Shown piece by piece: positions 8,692 through 17,810 of a stretch of DNA of 64,000 nt. This DNA is from Bordetella pertussis 18323. GTDB lineage: Bacteria; Pseudomonadota; Gammaproteobacteria; Burkholderiales; Burkholderiaceae_B. The translations under genes and the position numbers were made by a program. Within the stretch, counting starts at the first letter, position 1. Each line of letters opens with the position of its first letter. Under the pieces are notes generated by a model that was not told the DNA's origin, ran no database searches, and saw only the letters and a list, made by a program, of their open reading frames with translations. The stretch is taken from NCBI RefSeq assembly GCF_000306945.1, contig NC_018518.1, forward strand, positions 248,001-312,000, written 5' to 3'.

Positions 8692-9483
8692 ATGGATACG
8701 GACGCCATTCGCAGCGAAATCTTCGGCCAGTTGGCCCGGCCGGACAACAGCGGCATACCCAAGTATCGCCGCCTGTCCAACATCCTGGTGGAAGCCATCA
8801 GGCGCGGCGTCTGGCAGCCGGGCGACCGGCTGCCAGCCGAGGAGCAGCTCACCGAGATGACGCCGTTCAGCCTGGGCACGGTGCAGCGCGCCCTGCGCGC
8901 GCTGACCGACGAGGGATTGGTGATCCGCATGCAGGGGCACGGCAACTTCGTCGCCGACCAGCAACGGCAGATGGCCGACCCCTGGCACTGCCGCTTCCTC
9001 GACGACGAATCCGACGGCATCGTGCCCATCTATTCGAAGGCGGTGCAGCGCGCCGTGGTCACGCCGTCCGAGACCGGCCCCTGGCAACGCTACCTGCACA
9101 GCGGCAGCGTCATGCGATTGGACCGCATCATCAACGTCAACGACGAGTTCCGGATATTCAGCCGCTTCTACGCCGACCGCGAGCTGCTGCAGCCGCTGTG
9201 GCATGTACCGCTCGAAGAGCTGGACGGCGCCAATTTCAAGGACATCATCATGCGGCAGGTCGGCCTGCCGATCACCGAGATCGACCGCAGCGTGCGCATC
9301 CGGCGCATCGATGCGCAGGCTGCGCGGCTGATCGGCGTCGCGCCCGAAGCCACGGTGCTGTTCATGCAGGCCGTCGCCCGCGCCGGCCGCGACGCGTGCA
9401 TCTACTACCAGGAGTTCTACATCCCCGAGACCGGCCGGGCGCTGCAGCTGCCCGAACAACGGCCCCGGGTCCACGGGCGCTGA
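8692..9483 (+). CDS. GntR family regulator with UTRA effector domain, paralogue 1
   Basis: A 263-residue HutC-type GntR regulator: winged helix at about residues 20-90 (WQPGDRLPAEEQLTEMTPFS, VQRALRALTDEGLV) and a C-terminal UTRA ligand domain. The start at 8692 is preferred over 8671 because AAGGAG lies ten bases before it. The gene sits inside the importer cluster between the permease and the second receptor, which implies local control. It resembles the regulator at 11772-12602 throughout. Confidence 0.85.
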   Translation: MDTDAIRSEIFGQLARPDNSGIPKYRRLSNILVEAIRRGVWQPGDRLPAEEQLTEMTPFSLGTVQRALRALTDEGLVIRMQGHGNFVADQQRQMADPWHCRFLDDESDGIVPIYSKAVQRAVVTPSETGPWQRYLHSGSVMRLDRIINVNDEFRIFSRFYADRELLQPLWHVPLEELDGANFKDIIMRQVGLPITEIDRSVRIRRIDAQAARLIGVAPEATVLFMQAVARAGRDACIYYQEFYIPETGRALQLPEQRPRVHGR

Positions 9484-9536
9484 ACCCGGGGCGCCCCCTC
9501 ATTGCAGACAGAGCCCCGAGACGGGCGGAGACAAGC

Positions 9537-10586
9537 ATGACATCGAAGCAAGGCCGACACACCGCTTTCCTCACCAAGGCCGCCGCGACCGCCGTCCTGG
9601 CCGCGGGCAGCGCCGCCAGCCTGGCAGCCGATCCGCCCAAGCCGCTGAAGATCAACTACGGCGCGCCGACGGCCGACTACTACACCCTGTACGTCGCCAA
9701 GGACCACGGCCTGTTCGAGAAACATGGCCTGGAGCCCAACTTCTTCTGGTTCGCCTCGGGCGCCCCCCTGCTGGCCGGCCTCAAGAGCGAAAGCCTGGAT
9801 GTCTTCACCACCGGCCTGGCCTCGGCGTTCGCGCTGGGCCAGAACCTGCCCGTCAAGCTGCTGTTCTGGCAGCTCGACGACGCGCCGGGACAGGGCCTGG
9901 TGGTCTCGAAGGACTCGGGTATCGACAGCTACCGCGACCTGAAGAAGGCCAAGGCCATCGGCACGCCGTCGGGCACCTGCGCCCAGGTGGCGCTGGGCCT
10001 GATGGCGCGCAAGGCGGGCATCGCCATGAAGGAGCTGAACGTCGTCAACATTGCCCCGCCGCTGTACGCCAATGCCTTCACCAGCAACTCCATCGACGCC
10101 GGCGTGACCTGGGCGCCCTACCTGCAGTCGGTGGCCGAGCGCGGCTACAAGATCGTCAACTACGACACCGACTACGACGGGATCTGCCCCGTGATGACGG
10201 GCGCGCGCACCAAGTTCCTGCAGGAGCACCCCGACGTCGGCCTGAAGCTGGTGCAGATCTCGGCCGAGGCGCAACGAATGGTGGCCGACAACCCGCAACT
10301 GGCCATCGACGTGCTGGAGAAATACCTGAAGGTCTCGCCGGCCGTCGCCAAGGCAACCTACGAGCGCCTGTGCTGCGGGAATTTCCCCACCTTCAGGCAG
10401 CAGGCCGACCCCGAATCGCCCTATTCGCTGGTGTCCGACAAGGGCATCGTCGCCAAGCTGCATACTGCCACGCAGATCCTGGCCGAGGCCGGCACCATCC
10501 CGCAAGCCATCTCCCGGGAAACCGTCGCCGCATCGATCGACGCCTCGTACGTGCGCCAGTACCTGGCCACGCAACCCGGGCAATAG
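9537..10586 (+). CDS. ABC importer periplasmic substrate-binding protein (NMT1/SsuA-like), paralogue 2
   Basis: A 349-residue receptor with a signal peptide ending near ASLAA. The mature start LKINYGAPTADYYTLYVAKD nearly matches that of the 6784-7836 protein. The start at 9537 follows a GGCGGAGA ribosome site; the frame is open further upstream only as a shadow. Two receptors beside one permease and one ATPase suggest a duplicated receptor serving the same transporter, possibly with different ligand preference. Confidence 0.87.
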   Translation: MTSKQGRHTAFLTKAAATAVLAAGSAASLAADPPKPLKINYGAPTADYYTLYVAKDHGLFEKHGLEPNFFWFASGAPLLAGLKSESLDVFTTGLASAFALGQNLPVKLLFWQLDDAPGQGLVVSKDSGIDSYRDLKKAKAIGTPSGTCAQVALGLMARKAGIAMKELNVVNIAPPLYANAFTSNSIDAGVTWAPYLQSVAERGYKIVNYDTDYDGICPVMTGARTKFLQEHPDVGLKLVQISAEAQRMVADNPQLAIDVLEKYLKVSPAVAKATYERLCCGNFPTFRQQADPESPYSLVSDKGIVAKLHTATQILAEAGTIPQAISRETVAASIDASYVRQYLATQPGQ

Positions 10587-10631
10587 CCGAGGCCCGCCCT
10601 CGGTGGCGGTGCCCGTCCCCGGACGGGAGCT

Positions 10632-10735
10632 GACATCCGCGGCGAGGTGTGCCTGTCCCCACTGGGACAGGCACACCGCTCTACGCCATGAACGGTTGAC
10701 GGCCAAGACGGTATCTGTCCCCAGGGGGGCAGGCA
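10632..10735. repeat. Solo diverged unit of the 102-bp repeat with hairpin
   Basis: One copy of the unit tandemly arrayed at 5299-5725, opening with GACATCCGCGGCG. It keeps the hairpin arms GTGTGCCTGTCCC and its complement around the loop CACT. It lies in the 180-bp gap 10587-10766 between the second receptor and the next Bug gene, which holds no coding sequence. Confidence 0.8.
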
Positions 10736-10746
10736 CCCCATTCATC

Positions 10747-10754
10747 CTATATAG
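10747..10754. promoter_or_regulatory. CTATATAG motif upstream of Bug gene 10767
   Basis: Third copy of the palindrome seen at 5750 and 5783, here inside CCTATATAGGTATATAT and 13 bp before the ATG. A bound protein would block a promoter or the ribosome site. The GntR paralogue downstream of this Bug gene is the obvious candidate. Confidence 0.4.
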
Positions 10755-10766
10755 GTATATATCACC

Positions 10767-11759
10767 ATGCGATCCATTTCCCTGCACCTGCGGCGTGCCC
10801 TCGCCGTCCTCGGCCTGGCCGGCATCGCCGCCGCCGCGCCACTGCACGCCGCCGAAACCTGGCCCGACCGTCCGGTCCGGCTGATCGTGCCCTACCCCGC
10901 CGGCGGCGGCGTCGACTTCGCCGCCCGGCTGATCGCGTCGGACCTGAGCAAGCAGACCGGACAGAACTTCATCGTGGAAAACCGCACCGGCGCGGCCGGC
11001 ACCATAGGCGCGCAGGCCGTGGTGCAAAGCACCGCCGACGGCAACACCGTGCTGTTCGCCTCGCCCGCCGAAGTCCTGGTCAGCCGCATCGCCGGCCAGA
11101 AAACCTCGTACGACGCCGGCAAAGACCTGCAGCCGGTCACATTGGCCGGCGAAACGCCGCTGGCCGTCGTGGTCAACCCGGCGGTGCCGGCCCGCACGCT
11201 GGCCGAACTGGTCGCGCTGGCCAGGAAAGACCCGTCCGCCATCTCCTACGGCACGCCGGGCACCGGCAGCACCATGCAGTTCGCCGGCGAGGCCCTGAAC
11301 CTCGCGGCCGGCATCAAGATGCTGCACGTCCCGTACCGGGGCGCGGCGCCCGCCATCGCCGACCTGCTGGGCAACCAGATCCCGGTGGCCATCGTCGGCG
11401 TCCCGCCGCTGGTGGCGCACCACAAGAGCGGCAAGCTGAGGATTCTCGCGGTCACCGGCAGCCAGCGCATCGCCGCCTTGCCGGACGTACCCACCGTGGC
11501 CGAGGAGCTGGGCGTGGCGGACTACCGCTACACCAACTGGTTCGGCGTCTATGTGCCCGGCAATACGCCCGCGGCCGTCGGGGACAGGCTCGCGGCGCTG
11601 ATCCACGCGTCGGTGCACCGCGATGCCATCAAGGCCCAGCTGGCCGAGCAGGGCGTGGAGCCGATCGGCAACACCACGCCCGAGTTCGTCCGGTTCCTTG
11701 CCGACGAGAAGGCGCGCTACGAGACCGTGCAGCGCAAGAGCGGGATACAGATGGACTGA
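10767..11759 (+). CDS. Bug/TctC family periplasmic solute-binding protein
   Basis: A 330-residue Bug protein with a signal peptide (cleavage near PLHAA), then TWPDRPVRLIVPYPAGGGVD and ENRTGAAGTIGAQAVVQSTA, both standard for the family. It has no clear ribosome site; the CTATATAG motif and AT-rich leader run almost to the ATG. It converges with the GntR gene at 11772, with 12 bp between the stops. Confidence 0.88.
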   Translation: MRSISLHLRRALAVLGLAGIAAAAPLHAAETWPDRPVRLIVPYPAGGGVDFAARLIASDLSKQTGQNFIVENRTGAAGTIGAQAVVQSTADGNTVLFASPAEVLVSRIAGQKTSYDAGKDLQPVTLAGETPLAVVVNPAVPARTLAELVALARKDPSAISYGTPGTGSTMQFAGEALNLAAGIKMLHVPYRGAAPAIADLLGNQIPVAIVGVPPLVAHHKSGKLRILAVTGSQRIAALPDVPTVAEELGVADYRYTNWFGVYVPGNTPAAVGDRLAALIHASVHRDAIKAQLAEQGVEPIGNTTPEFVRFLADEKARYETVQRKSGIQMD

Positions 11760-11771
11760 GCGCGCCGGCGC

Positions 11772-12602
11772 TCAGTCGGTCAGCTGGTCGGGGATGCTGA
11801 GCACCCGCTTGGTCGGCGGGATGAAGAACTTCTGGTAGTAGATGCAGCGTTCCTGCCCCATGCAGGCCACCACCTGCAGGGCGATGCCCGCCGCGTAGGG
11901 CGGCGTCTTGGTGTAGCCCGCCACGGTGGGGTCGAACGGCTCCATCGCGACGAAGTGGTCGATCTTGGTGACCGGGACGTTCAGTTCCTGCGTGATCTGC
12001 TTCTTGAAGTTCAGGCCGTTGAGCTTCTCCATCGGCGTATCCCACAGCGACGGGAAAACGTTGCGGTCGACATAGAAGCGCGTGAACACCTCGAACTCGT
12101 TGCCGACGTTGATGGTGCGCTCGATCAGGATCACCTGCGCGCCGGCCGCGGTATCGAAATAACGCTGCCATTCGCCCTCGCCGCTGGCGTAGTCGCGGCT
12201 GATGATGGTGGAGTAGACCGGCAGGAAACCGACGCCGTCATCGGCCAGGAAGCGGCAATGCCAGGGATCCTGGATGCGCAGCAGCTGCTGCGCGACGAAG
12301 GTGCCCAGGCCATGCTCGCGCACCACCAGCCCCTGGTCGACCAGGATGCGCAGGGCGCGCTGCACCGTCCCCAGGCTGTAGGAGGTCATCTGGACCAGGT
12401 CGTCCTCGGTGGGCAGGCGCTCGCCCGGCTTCCAGTGCCCGGATTCGATGCCTTCGGCAATCGCATTCAGGACCAGCCGGTACTTGGGTATGCCGCTGTA
12501 GTTGGGGCGGTGCAACTGGTCGAACACCGCGGGCCGCTCGGCATTCACCACGATCTGCCCGCCGGCCGGCGTAGAACGTCGAAGACTCGTATTCATAAGC
12601 AC
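11772..12602 (-). CDS. GntR family regulator with UTRA effector domain, paralogue 2
   Basis: A 276-residue paralogue of the 8692-9483 regulator. Shared stretches include the winged helix (LPTEDDLVQMTSYSLGTVQR) and the linker IQDPWHCRFLADD (ADPWHCRFLDDE in the other). IS481 copy 1 begins 42 bp upstream of the start codon, so the native promoter has been displaced and expression may depend on transcription leaving the IS left end. The short leader holds ATATC-TG-GATAT (12604-12615), a possible autoregulatory site. Confidence 0.85.
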   Translation of the reverse strand: MLMNTSLRRSTPAGGQIVVNAERPAVFDQLHRPNYSGIPKYRLVLNAIAEGIESGHWKPGERLPTEDDLVQMTSYSLGTVQRALRILVDQGLVVREHGLGTFVAQQLLRIQDPWHCRFLADDGVGFLPVYSTIISRDYASGEGEWQRYFDTAAGAQVILIERTINVGNEFEVFTRFYVDRNVFPSLWDTPMEKLNGLNFKKQITQELNVPVTKIDHFVAMEPFDPTVAGYTKTPPYAAGIALQVVACMGQERCIYYQKFFIPPTKRVLSIPDQLTD

Positions 12603-12643
12603 ATATCTGGATATCCCCGACGAAAGGGCGTCGGACGGCTAGG

Positions 12644-13686
12644 TGTGAAGATTCAATAGGTTGTATGCATGGTTCATCCGAACCGGATTTGAGAAACTGG
12701 AAATCGCCGACCCCCCAGTTCACTCAAGGAGCCCGGCCGGATGAACACCCATAAGCATGCCCGATTGACCTTCCTACGTCGACTCGAAATGGTCCAGCAA
12801 TTGATCGCCCATCAAGTTTGTGTGCCTGAAGCGGCCCGCGCCTATGGGGTCACCGCGCCGACTGTGCGCAAATGGCTGGGCCGCTTCCTGGCTCAGGGCC
12901 AGGCGGGCTTGGCCGATGCGTCCTCGCGCCCGACGGTCTCGCCCCGAGCGATTGCGCCGGCCAAGGCGCTGGCTATCGTGGAGCTGCGCCGCAAGCGGCT
13001 GACCCAAGCGCGCATCGCCCAGGCGCTGGGCGTGTCAGCCAGCACCGTCAGCCGCGTCCTGGCCCGCGCCGGTCTGTCGCACCTGGCCGACCTGGAGCCG
13101 GCCGAGCCGGTGGTGCGCTACGAGCATCAGGCCCCCGGCGATCTGCTGCACATCGACATCAAGAAGCTGGGACGTATCCAGCGCCCTGGCCACCGGGTCA
13201 CGGGCAACCGACGCGATACCGTTGAGGGGGCCGGCTGGGACTTCGTCTTCGTGGCCATCGATGACCACGCCCGCGTGGCCTTCACCGACATCCACCCCGA
13301 CGAGCGCTTCCCCAGCGCCGTCCAGTTCCTCAAGGACGCAGTGGCCTACTACCAGCGCCTGGGCGTGACCATCCAGCGCTTGCTCACCGACAATGGCTCG
13401 GCCTTTCGCAGCCGCGCCTTCGCCGCGCTGTGCCATGAGCTGGGCATCAAGCACCGCTTTACCCGACCTTACCGCCCACAGACCAATGGCAAGGCCGAAC
13501 GCTTCATCCAGTCGGCCTTGCGTGAGTGGGCTTACGCTCACACCTACCAGAACTCCCAACACCGAGCCGATGCCATGAAATCCTGGCTACACCACTACAA
13601 CTGGCATCGACCCCACCAAGGCATCGGGCGCGCTGTACCCATCTCCAGACTCAACCTGGACGAATACAACCTATTGACAGTTCACA
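12644..13686 (+). mobile_element. IS481, copy 1 (complete, 1043 bp)
   Basis: The left end opens TGTGAAGATTCAATAGGTTG. The right end read inward is TGTGAACTGTCAATAGGTTG, giving imperfect terminal inverted repeats. Flanks are GCTAGG on the left and ACTAGC on the right. Both fit the IS481 target NCTAGN but they differ, so this copy is not bounded by one simple 6-bp duplication. The internal transposase is intact. Confidence 0.95.
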
Positions 13687-13691
13687 ACTAG
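12741..13691 (+). CDS. IS481 transposase, copy 1
   Basis: A 316-residue DDE transposase of the IS481 family: N-terminal helix-turn-helix modules (TFLRRLEMVQQLIAHQVCVP; ARIAQALGVSASTVSRVLAR), then a retroviral-type catalytic core. The acidic residues are visible at DLLHIDIKKLG, LLTDNGSAF and PQTNGKAERF. A GGAGC ribosome site precedes the ATG. The last codon straddles the IS end and the stop TAG comes from the target CTAG, so the element itself carries no stop codon. Confidence 0.95.
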   Translation: MNTHKHARLTFLRRLEMVQQLIAHQVCVPEAARAYGVTAPTVRKWLGRFLAQGQAGLADASSRPTVSPRAIAPAKALAIVELRRKRLTQARIAQALGVSASTVSRVLARAGLSHLADLEPAEPVVRYEHQAPGDLLHIDIKKLGRIQRPGHRVTGNRRDTVEGAGWDFVFVAIDDHARVAFTDIHPDERFPSAVQFLKDAVAYYQRLGVTIQRLLTDNGSAFRSRAFAALCHELGIKHRFTRPYRPQTNGKAERFIQSALREWAYAHTYQNSQHRADAMKSWLHHYNWHRPHQGIGRAVPISRLNLDEYNLLTVHN

Positions 13692-13787
13692 CCGGTTGAG
13701 GTCGGGATCGAGGAGGTCCATCGCGATAACAAGGAGTTTTCACACGATAAGAAGATATTACTTCAGCAAATCGCCGATGCCTCCTAA
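13692..13787 (+). pseudogene. Possible 3' remnant of a gene cut by IS481 copy 1
   Basis: Directly after the IS flank, an open frame reads PVEVGIEEVHRDNKEFSHDK followed by KILLQQIADAS and TAA. It has no start codon. The residue composition looks like a genuine protein C-terminus, so it may be the tail of a gene whose body was lost in IS481 recombination. I do not recognise the family, and it could be chance. Confidence 0.3.
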
Positions 13788-13822
13788 GATTTGCCCAATC
13801 AATGCACTGCTCAGGAGCTGCA

Positions 13823-14824
13823 ATGCCGCATGCGAAGCGAGTGTTTCCGGCACGGCGGGCGTTTGTTGCCGCGCTGGCCGTTCTGATGCTTTGCGCCGGG
13901 GCTGGCGCGGATGCGCAGGGGGATTGGCCGGCGCGGCCGATCCGGGTGGTGACGCCGTTTCCCGCCGGGGGGATCAACGATACGGTGATCCGCATCGTGT
14001 GCGACAAGATCGCGCCGGCGCTGGGGCAGCCGATCATCGTCGAGGTGAAGGCGGGCGCGGCGGGGGCCATCGGCACGGATTTCGTGGCCAAGAGCGAGCC
14101 GGATGGATATACCTGGCTGGCCTCGTCGGGGCCGGTGTTCACGGCGGCGCCGGCGCTTTTCAGCAGCCTGCCTTTCGATCCGCTCAAGGATTTCCGCGCG
14201 GCGGCGATGCTGGCGACGGCGCCGAACACCCTGGTGGTGCCGCCGCAGCTGCCGGTGTCGAATCTGCGTGAGCTGGTCGCCTATGCCAGGCAGGCGCCGG
14301 GCGGCATTTCGTATGCGACGCCGGGCGCGGGCAGTTCGGCGCACCTGGGGACCGAGGCGTTCATGCGCGACGCGGGTTTCAGCGCCACGCAGGTGGCGTA
14401 CCGGGGCGCGCCGCCGGCCCTGCTGGACCTGATCGGCGGGCGGGTGCAGTTCATGATGGTGAGCGCGAGCCTGGCGGCGGCGCAGATCGGCGCGGGCAAG
14501 CTCAAGGGCTTGGCCGTGATGGACACGCGCCGATTCCCGGGCGCGACGGATATTCCGACGGTTGCCGAGGCAGGGTTCAACGTCGAGCCGGTGGTGCCGT
14601 GGTTTGCGATTCACGTCCCGGCGCGTACGCCCGAGGCGATCGTCGCGCGCATCAATCGCGAGGTCGCCGCGGCGCTGGCGGATCCAGAGGTCCGGGCCAG
14701 GTTGCGCAAGGCCGGCGCGGCGGCGGCCGAGCCGGCGGCGCCGCCGCGGATCGATGCCGCGATGCAGGTCGAGGCGGCGCGTTTCCAGGCGCTGGCGCGC
14801 GAGCAGAATCTAAAGCAGCAATGA
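13823..14824 (+). CDS. Bug/TctC family periplasmic solute-binding protein
   Basis: A 333-residue Bug protein with a signal peptide (cleavage near GADAQ), then WPARPIRVVTPFPAGGINDT and EVKAGAAGAIGTDFVAKSEP. ATG 13823 is chosen because AGGAG lies seven bases before it; ATG 13802 is in frame but has no ribosome site. It heads a run of four genes (Bug, CoA ligase, crotonase, Bug), suggesting capture and CoA activation of a carboxylate. Confidence 0.88.
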   Translation: MPHAKRVFPARRAFVAALAVLMLCAGAGADAQGDWPARPIRVVTPFPAGGINDTVIRIVCDKIAPALGQPIIVEVKAGAAGAIGTDFVAKSEPDGYTWLASSGPVFTAAPALFSSLPFDPLKDFRAAAMLATAPNTLVVPPQLPVSNLRELVAYARQAPGGISYATPGAGSSAHLGTEAFMRDAGFSATQVAYRGAPPALLDLIGGRVQFMMVSASLAAAQIGAGKLKGLAVMDTRRFPGATDIPTVAEAGFNVEPVVPWFAIHVPARTPEAIVARINREVAAALADPEVRARLRKAGAAAAEPAAPPRIDAAMQVEAARFQALAREQNLKQQ

Positions 14825-14842
14825 TGAGGGGGCGATGCAGTC

Positions 14843-16954
14843 ATGGCGTCGATTGAAGGGAAGGCGGGTGGGTCCGCATCGGTTTTCGAGTTGATGAACC
14901 CCGCTTCCGTGGCGGTGGTCGGGGCGTCCGAGGATCGTCGCAAGTTTGGCGGCCGCATCCTGCATTTGTTGAACAACCAGGGGTACCAGGGCCGGATTCT
15001 GCCGGTCAATCCGGTGCGCGCGGAGATACTGGGGCACCAGGCCTACCGTTGCATCATGGACCTGCCGCACGCGCCGGACCTGGTGATCCTGGCGATTCCG
15101 CGGGACCTGGTCGTCCAGGCCGTGTCCGACTGCGGCGATATCGGCGCCAAGGGGGTGATCGTCGTCGCGTCCGGGTTCTCGGAATCGGGCGATGACGGGG
15201 CGCGGCTGGAGCAGCAACTGCTTGCCGTCGCGCGCGAGAAGGCGGTGCGCCTCATCGGGCCGAATTGCGTGGGCGTCGTCAGCCCCGCCAACGGGTTTTC
15301 GTTGGCGACCACGGTGTCCCTGGTGGACCGCGCCCCGGTGAAGGGGCACATCGGTCTGATCAGCCAGAGCGGGGCGGTCATGGGGACGATGATCGATCGC
15401 GGCATCAGCCAGAACGTCGGCTTTTCCCATTGCATTTCCGTGGGCAACCAGGCGGACGTGGATTTCTGCGATTTCGTCGATTTCATGATCGACGATCCGG
15501 GCACGCACGTGATCTGCACTTATGTCGAAGGCATCAGGCGTGCGGATCTGTTCCTGCGCGCGGCCGAGCGCGCCCAGGCGGCGAACAAGCCGTGGCTGCT
15601 GATGAAGTCGGGCAGGACCGAGGCCGGCGCCGCTTCGGCGTTCTCGCATACGGCGAGTCTTGCGTCGAACCAGGCGATCTTCGATGGCGTGTGCCGCCAG
15701 TTCGGCATTGTGCAGGTCGACGACGTCGAGGGCATGCTGGTCGCGGCGTCCGGCTGGAACAAGTATCCGGACATGCGGGTCCGTTCGGTGGCGGTCCTGT
15801 CGCCGTCCGGCGGCGGCTGCACGATTGCCGCGGACCGGCTCAGCGATATCGATGTGCCCCTGGCCTGCTTCTCCGATAGCGCCACGGCGGCGCTCGCGCC
15901 GCTTTTCGATGGCCCGGTGCGCAATCCGGTGGACATCGGCGCGGCCAACGACGGCGCCGCGATGGGCTACGTCGAGACCATCCACCGGGCCGCGCTGCAG
16001 GACGAACAGGCGGACCTTGTGCTGTCCGTCGTGACCAACGCGCCGGTGCTTACCGAGGTCGGGAAAATGATAGGCGATGCGGCCAGGGCGGTGGACCGGC
16101 CGCTGCTGGCGGTCGTCATGCCCGGCGGCTATGCCGAGGGGGCGCGCGAGCATCTGGCCGCGGCGGGCGTGCTTTGCACCGATTCGCTGGACGCGGCGAT
16201 GCGCGCCATCGACGCCTGGCATGCGTGGGCGTAGCGGCCGGCGGCCAGCAGTGCGGTCCGGCCGCAGGGGCTGCCCGTCCCGCAGCCGGGCGGCGCCGGC
16301 CGCCTGGACGAGGCCGGGGTCAAGCGGCTGCTGGGGCGCTACGGCATTCGCGTCAACGAAGGGCGAGTCGCCTCGACGCCCGATGAGGCAGCGGCCGCGG
16401 CCCAGGCGCTGCGCGCGCCGTACGTGGTCAAGGTGATCAGCGACGACATCAGCCACAAGACGGAGGTGGGCGGCGTCAAGCTGGGCCTGGCGGACGGCCC
16501 CGCGGTGCGGGCGGCGGTCGTGGAAATGGCGGCGCAGGTGCGGCGAAAACGGCCCGACGCGCGGGTCGATGGCTTCCTGGTGCAGGAGTTCGTGCGCGGC
16601 GAGCTGGAGTTGCTGCTTGGGCTGAAGCAGGACGCGCAGTTCGGCGTGACCCTGGCCGTCGGCGCCGGCGGCACGCTTGCCGAGATCCTGCGCGACGTGG
16701 TGTTCGCGCCGTGTCCGATCTCCAGGGAGAGCGCCGGGCGGCTGCTGGAGCGGCTCAAGCTGGCGCCGCTGTTCGGCGGCGTGCGCGGGGGGCCGCCGCT
16801 GGATGTGGCGGCGGTGGCGGACGCGATGGTCCGCCTGAGCTGGCTCGGCCACGACCTGCGCGACAGCCTGCAGGAGCTGGACATCAACCCGTTGCTGGTT
16901 CTTGCCGACGGGGCGGGATGCGTCGCGGTGGACGGGCGCGCATTGTCGAGCTGA
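14843..16954 (+). pseudogene. Acyl-CoA synthetase (NDP-forming), split by an in-frame amber codon
   Basis: One reading frame of 704 codons encodes a fused acetate--CoA ligase (ADP-forming) type protein. It has an N-terminal CoA-binding Rossmann domain (SVAVVGASEDRRKFGGRI), a succinyl-CoA-ligase-like domain with the likely phospho-His loop (FSHTASLAS), and a C-terminal ATP-grasp half (VKVISDDISHKTEVGGVKLG). A single TAG at 16232-16234 falls between the two halves, and the frame is unbroken on both sides. The product is cut to 463 residues without ATP-grasp; the 3' part could restart at GTG 16424. Read-through or a sequencing error are alternatives. Confidence 0.88.
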
Positions 16955-17000
16955 GACAGACCGCGCCCGACGCTTTATTCAAGTTCGACAGGGGGAAAAC

Positions 17001-17735
17001 ATGGAAGTCACTTACCAGTCGCTCGACGGGATTGCGCTGATCACGATCAACAGGCCGCAGCGGGGGAATTCGATGAACCCGGCGGTGGTCCGGGAACTGG
17101 CCCGGGCCTGGGAGCGATTCTCCGACGGGGATGAGCTGGTCGCGGTGATCACGGGCGCGGGCGACGATGCGTTCTGCACCGGGGCGGACCTCAAGGAGTT
17201 GCCGGGCGAGGTATGGCGCGCGCTGCCCAACTTCGCCGTGCCCACCGACAAGCCCATCATCGCCGCGGTCAGCGGCCATGCCGTGGGAGGAGGCTGCACC
17301 CTGGCGCTCTACGTGGACATGATCGTCGCCAGCGAGTCGGCGAAGTTCGTCTATCCGGAGGCGAAGCTGGGCATCTTCCAGGGAATCATGGGGGGCTTTC
17401 CCAGAAAGCTGCCTTACGCGGCCGGATTGGAGTGGATCACGACCGGCGACCCCATGTCCGCGCAGCGCGCATACGAACTGGGTTTCGTGAACAAGGTGTG
17501 CAAGGTGGGCGAGCAGGTCGAGGTGGCGCTGGAGATGGCGCGCAAGATCGCCGGCAGCGCGCCGCTGGTCGTGCAGGCCATGAAGCACCTGGCGCTCAAG
17601 ACCTTGCCGGCCAACCCCATGGAAACCTTCTATCCGCAAAAGCGCATGCTCGAGGCGATCGCCAGGAGCCAGGATGCCGAGGAGGGTCTCCAGGCGCTGC
17701 GCGACAAGCGCGCTCCGGTATTCAAGGGCTGCTAG
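17001..17735 (+). CDS. Enoyl-CoA hydratase/isomerase (crotonase) family protein
   Basis: A 244-residue crotonase with ALITINRPQRGNSMN, FCTGADLKEL (first oxyanion strand) and HAVGGGCTLALYVDMIVASE. ATG 17001 is preferred because GGGGGAAA lies just before it; the frame is open further upstream without a ribosome site. It follows the broken CoA ligase in the same direction. It presumably hydrates or isomerises the CoA thioester the ligase once made, but its substrate is unknown. Confidence 0.87.
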   Translation: MEVTYQSLDGIALITINRPQRGNSMNPAVVRELARAWERFSDGDELVAVITGAGDDAFCTGADLKELPGEVWRALPNFAVPTDKPIIAAVSGHAVGGGCTLALYVDMIVASESAKFVYPEAKLGIFQGIMGGFPRKLPYAAGLEWITTGDPMSAQRAYELGFVNKVCKVGEQVEVALEMARKIAGSAPLVVQAMKHLALKTLPANPMETFYPQKRMLEAIARSQDAEEGLQALRDKRAPVFKGC

Positions 17736-17810
17736 GCAGCGGCGGTTCGCGGGACGGCGCGCGCAGACGGGCCTGCCCATTTCGATCAGGATGTGCACAG
17801 GAGACAAATC

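Noticed and set aside
9417..11618. A 733-codon minus-strand frame
   Set aside because: It is antisense to the receptor and Bug genes, has Arg/Gly/His-rich composition, spans the repeat unit, and shows no family motif. It is a shadow frame.
12741..13691. IS481 copies as carriers of extra cargo genes
   Set aside because: Each complete copy is 1043 bp with only the transposase. The additional ORFs in each copy are identical shadow frames repeated with the element.
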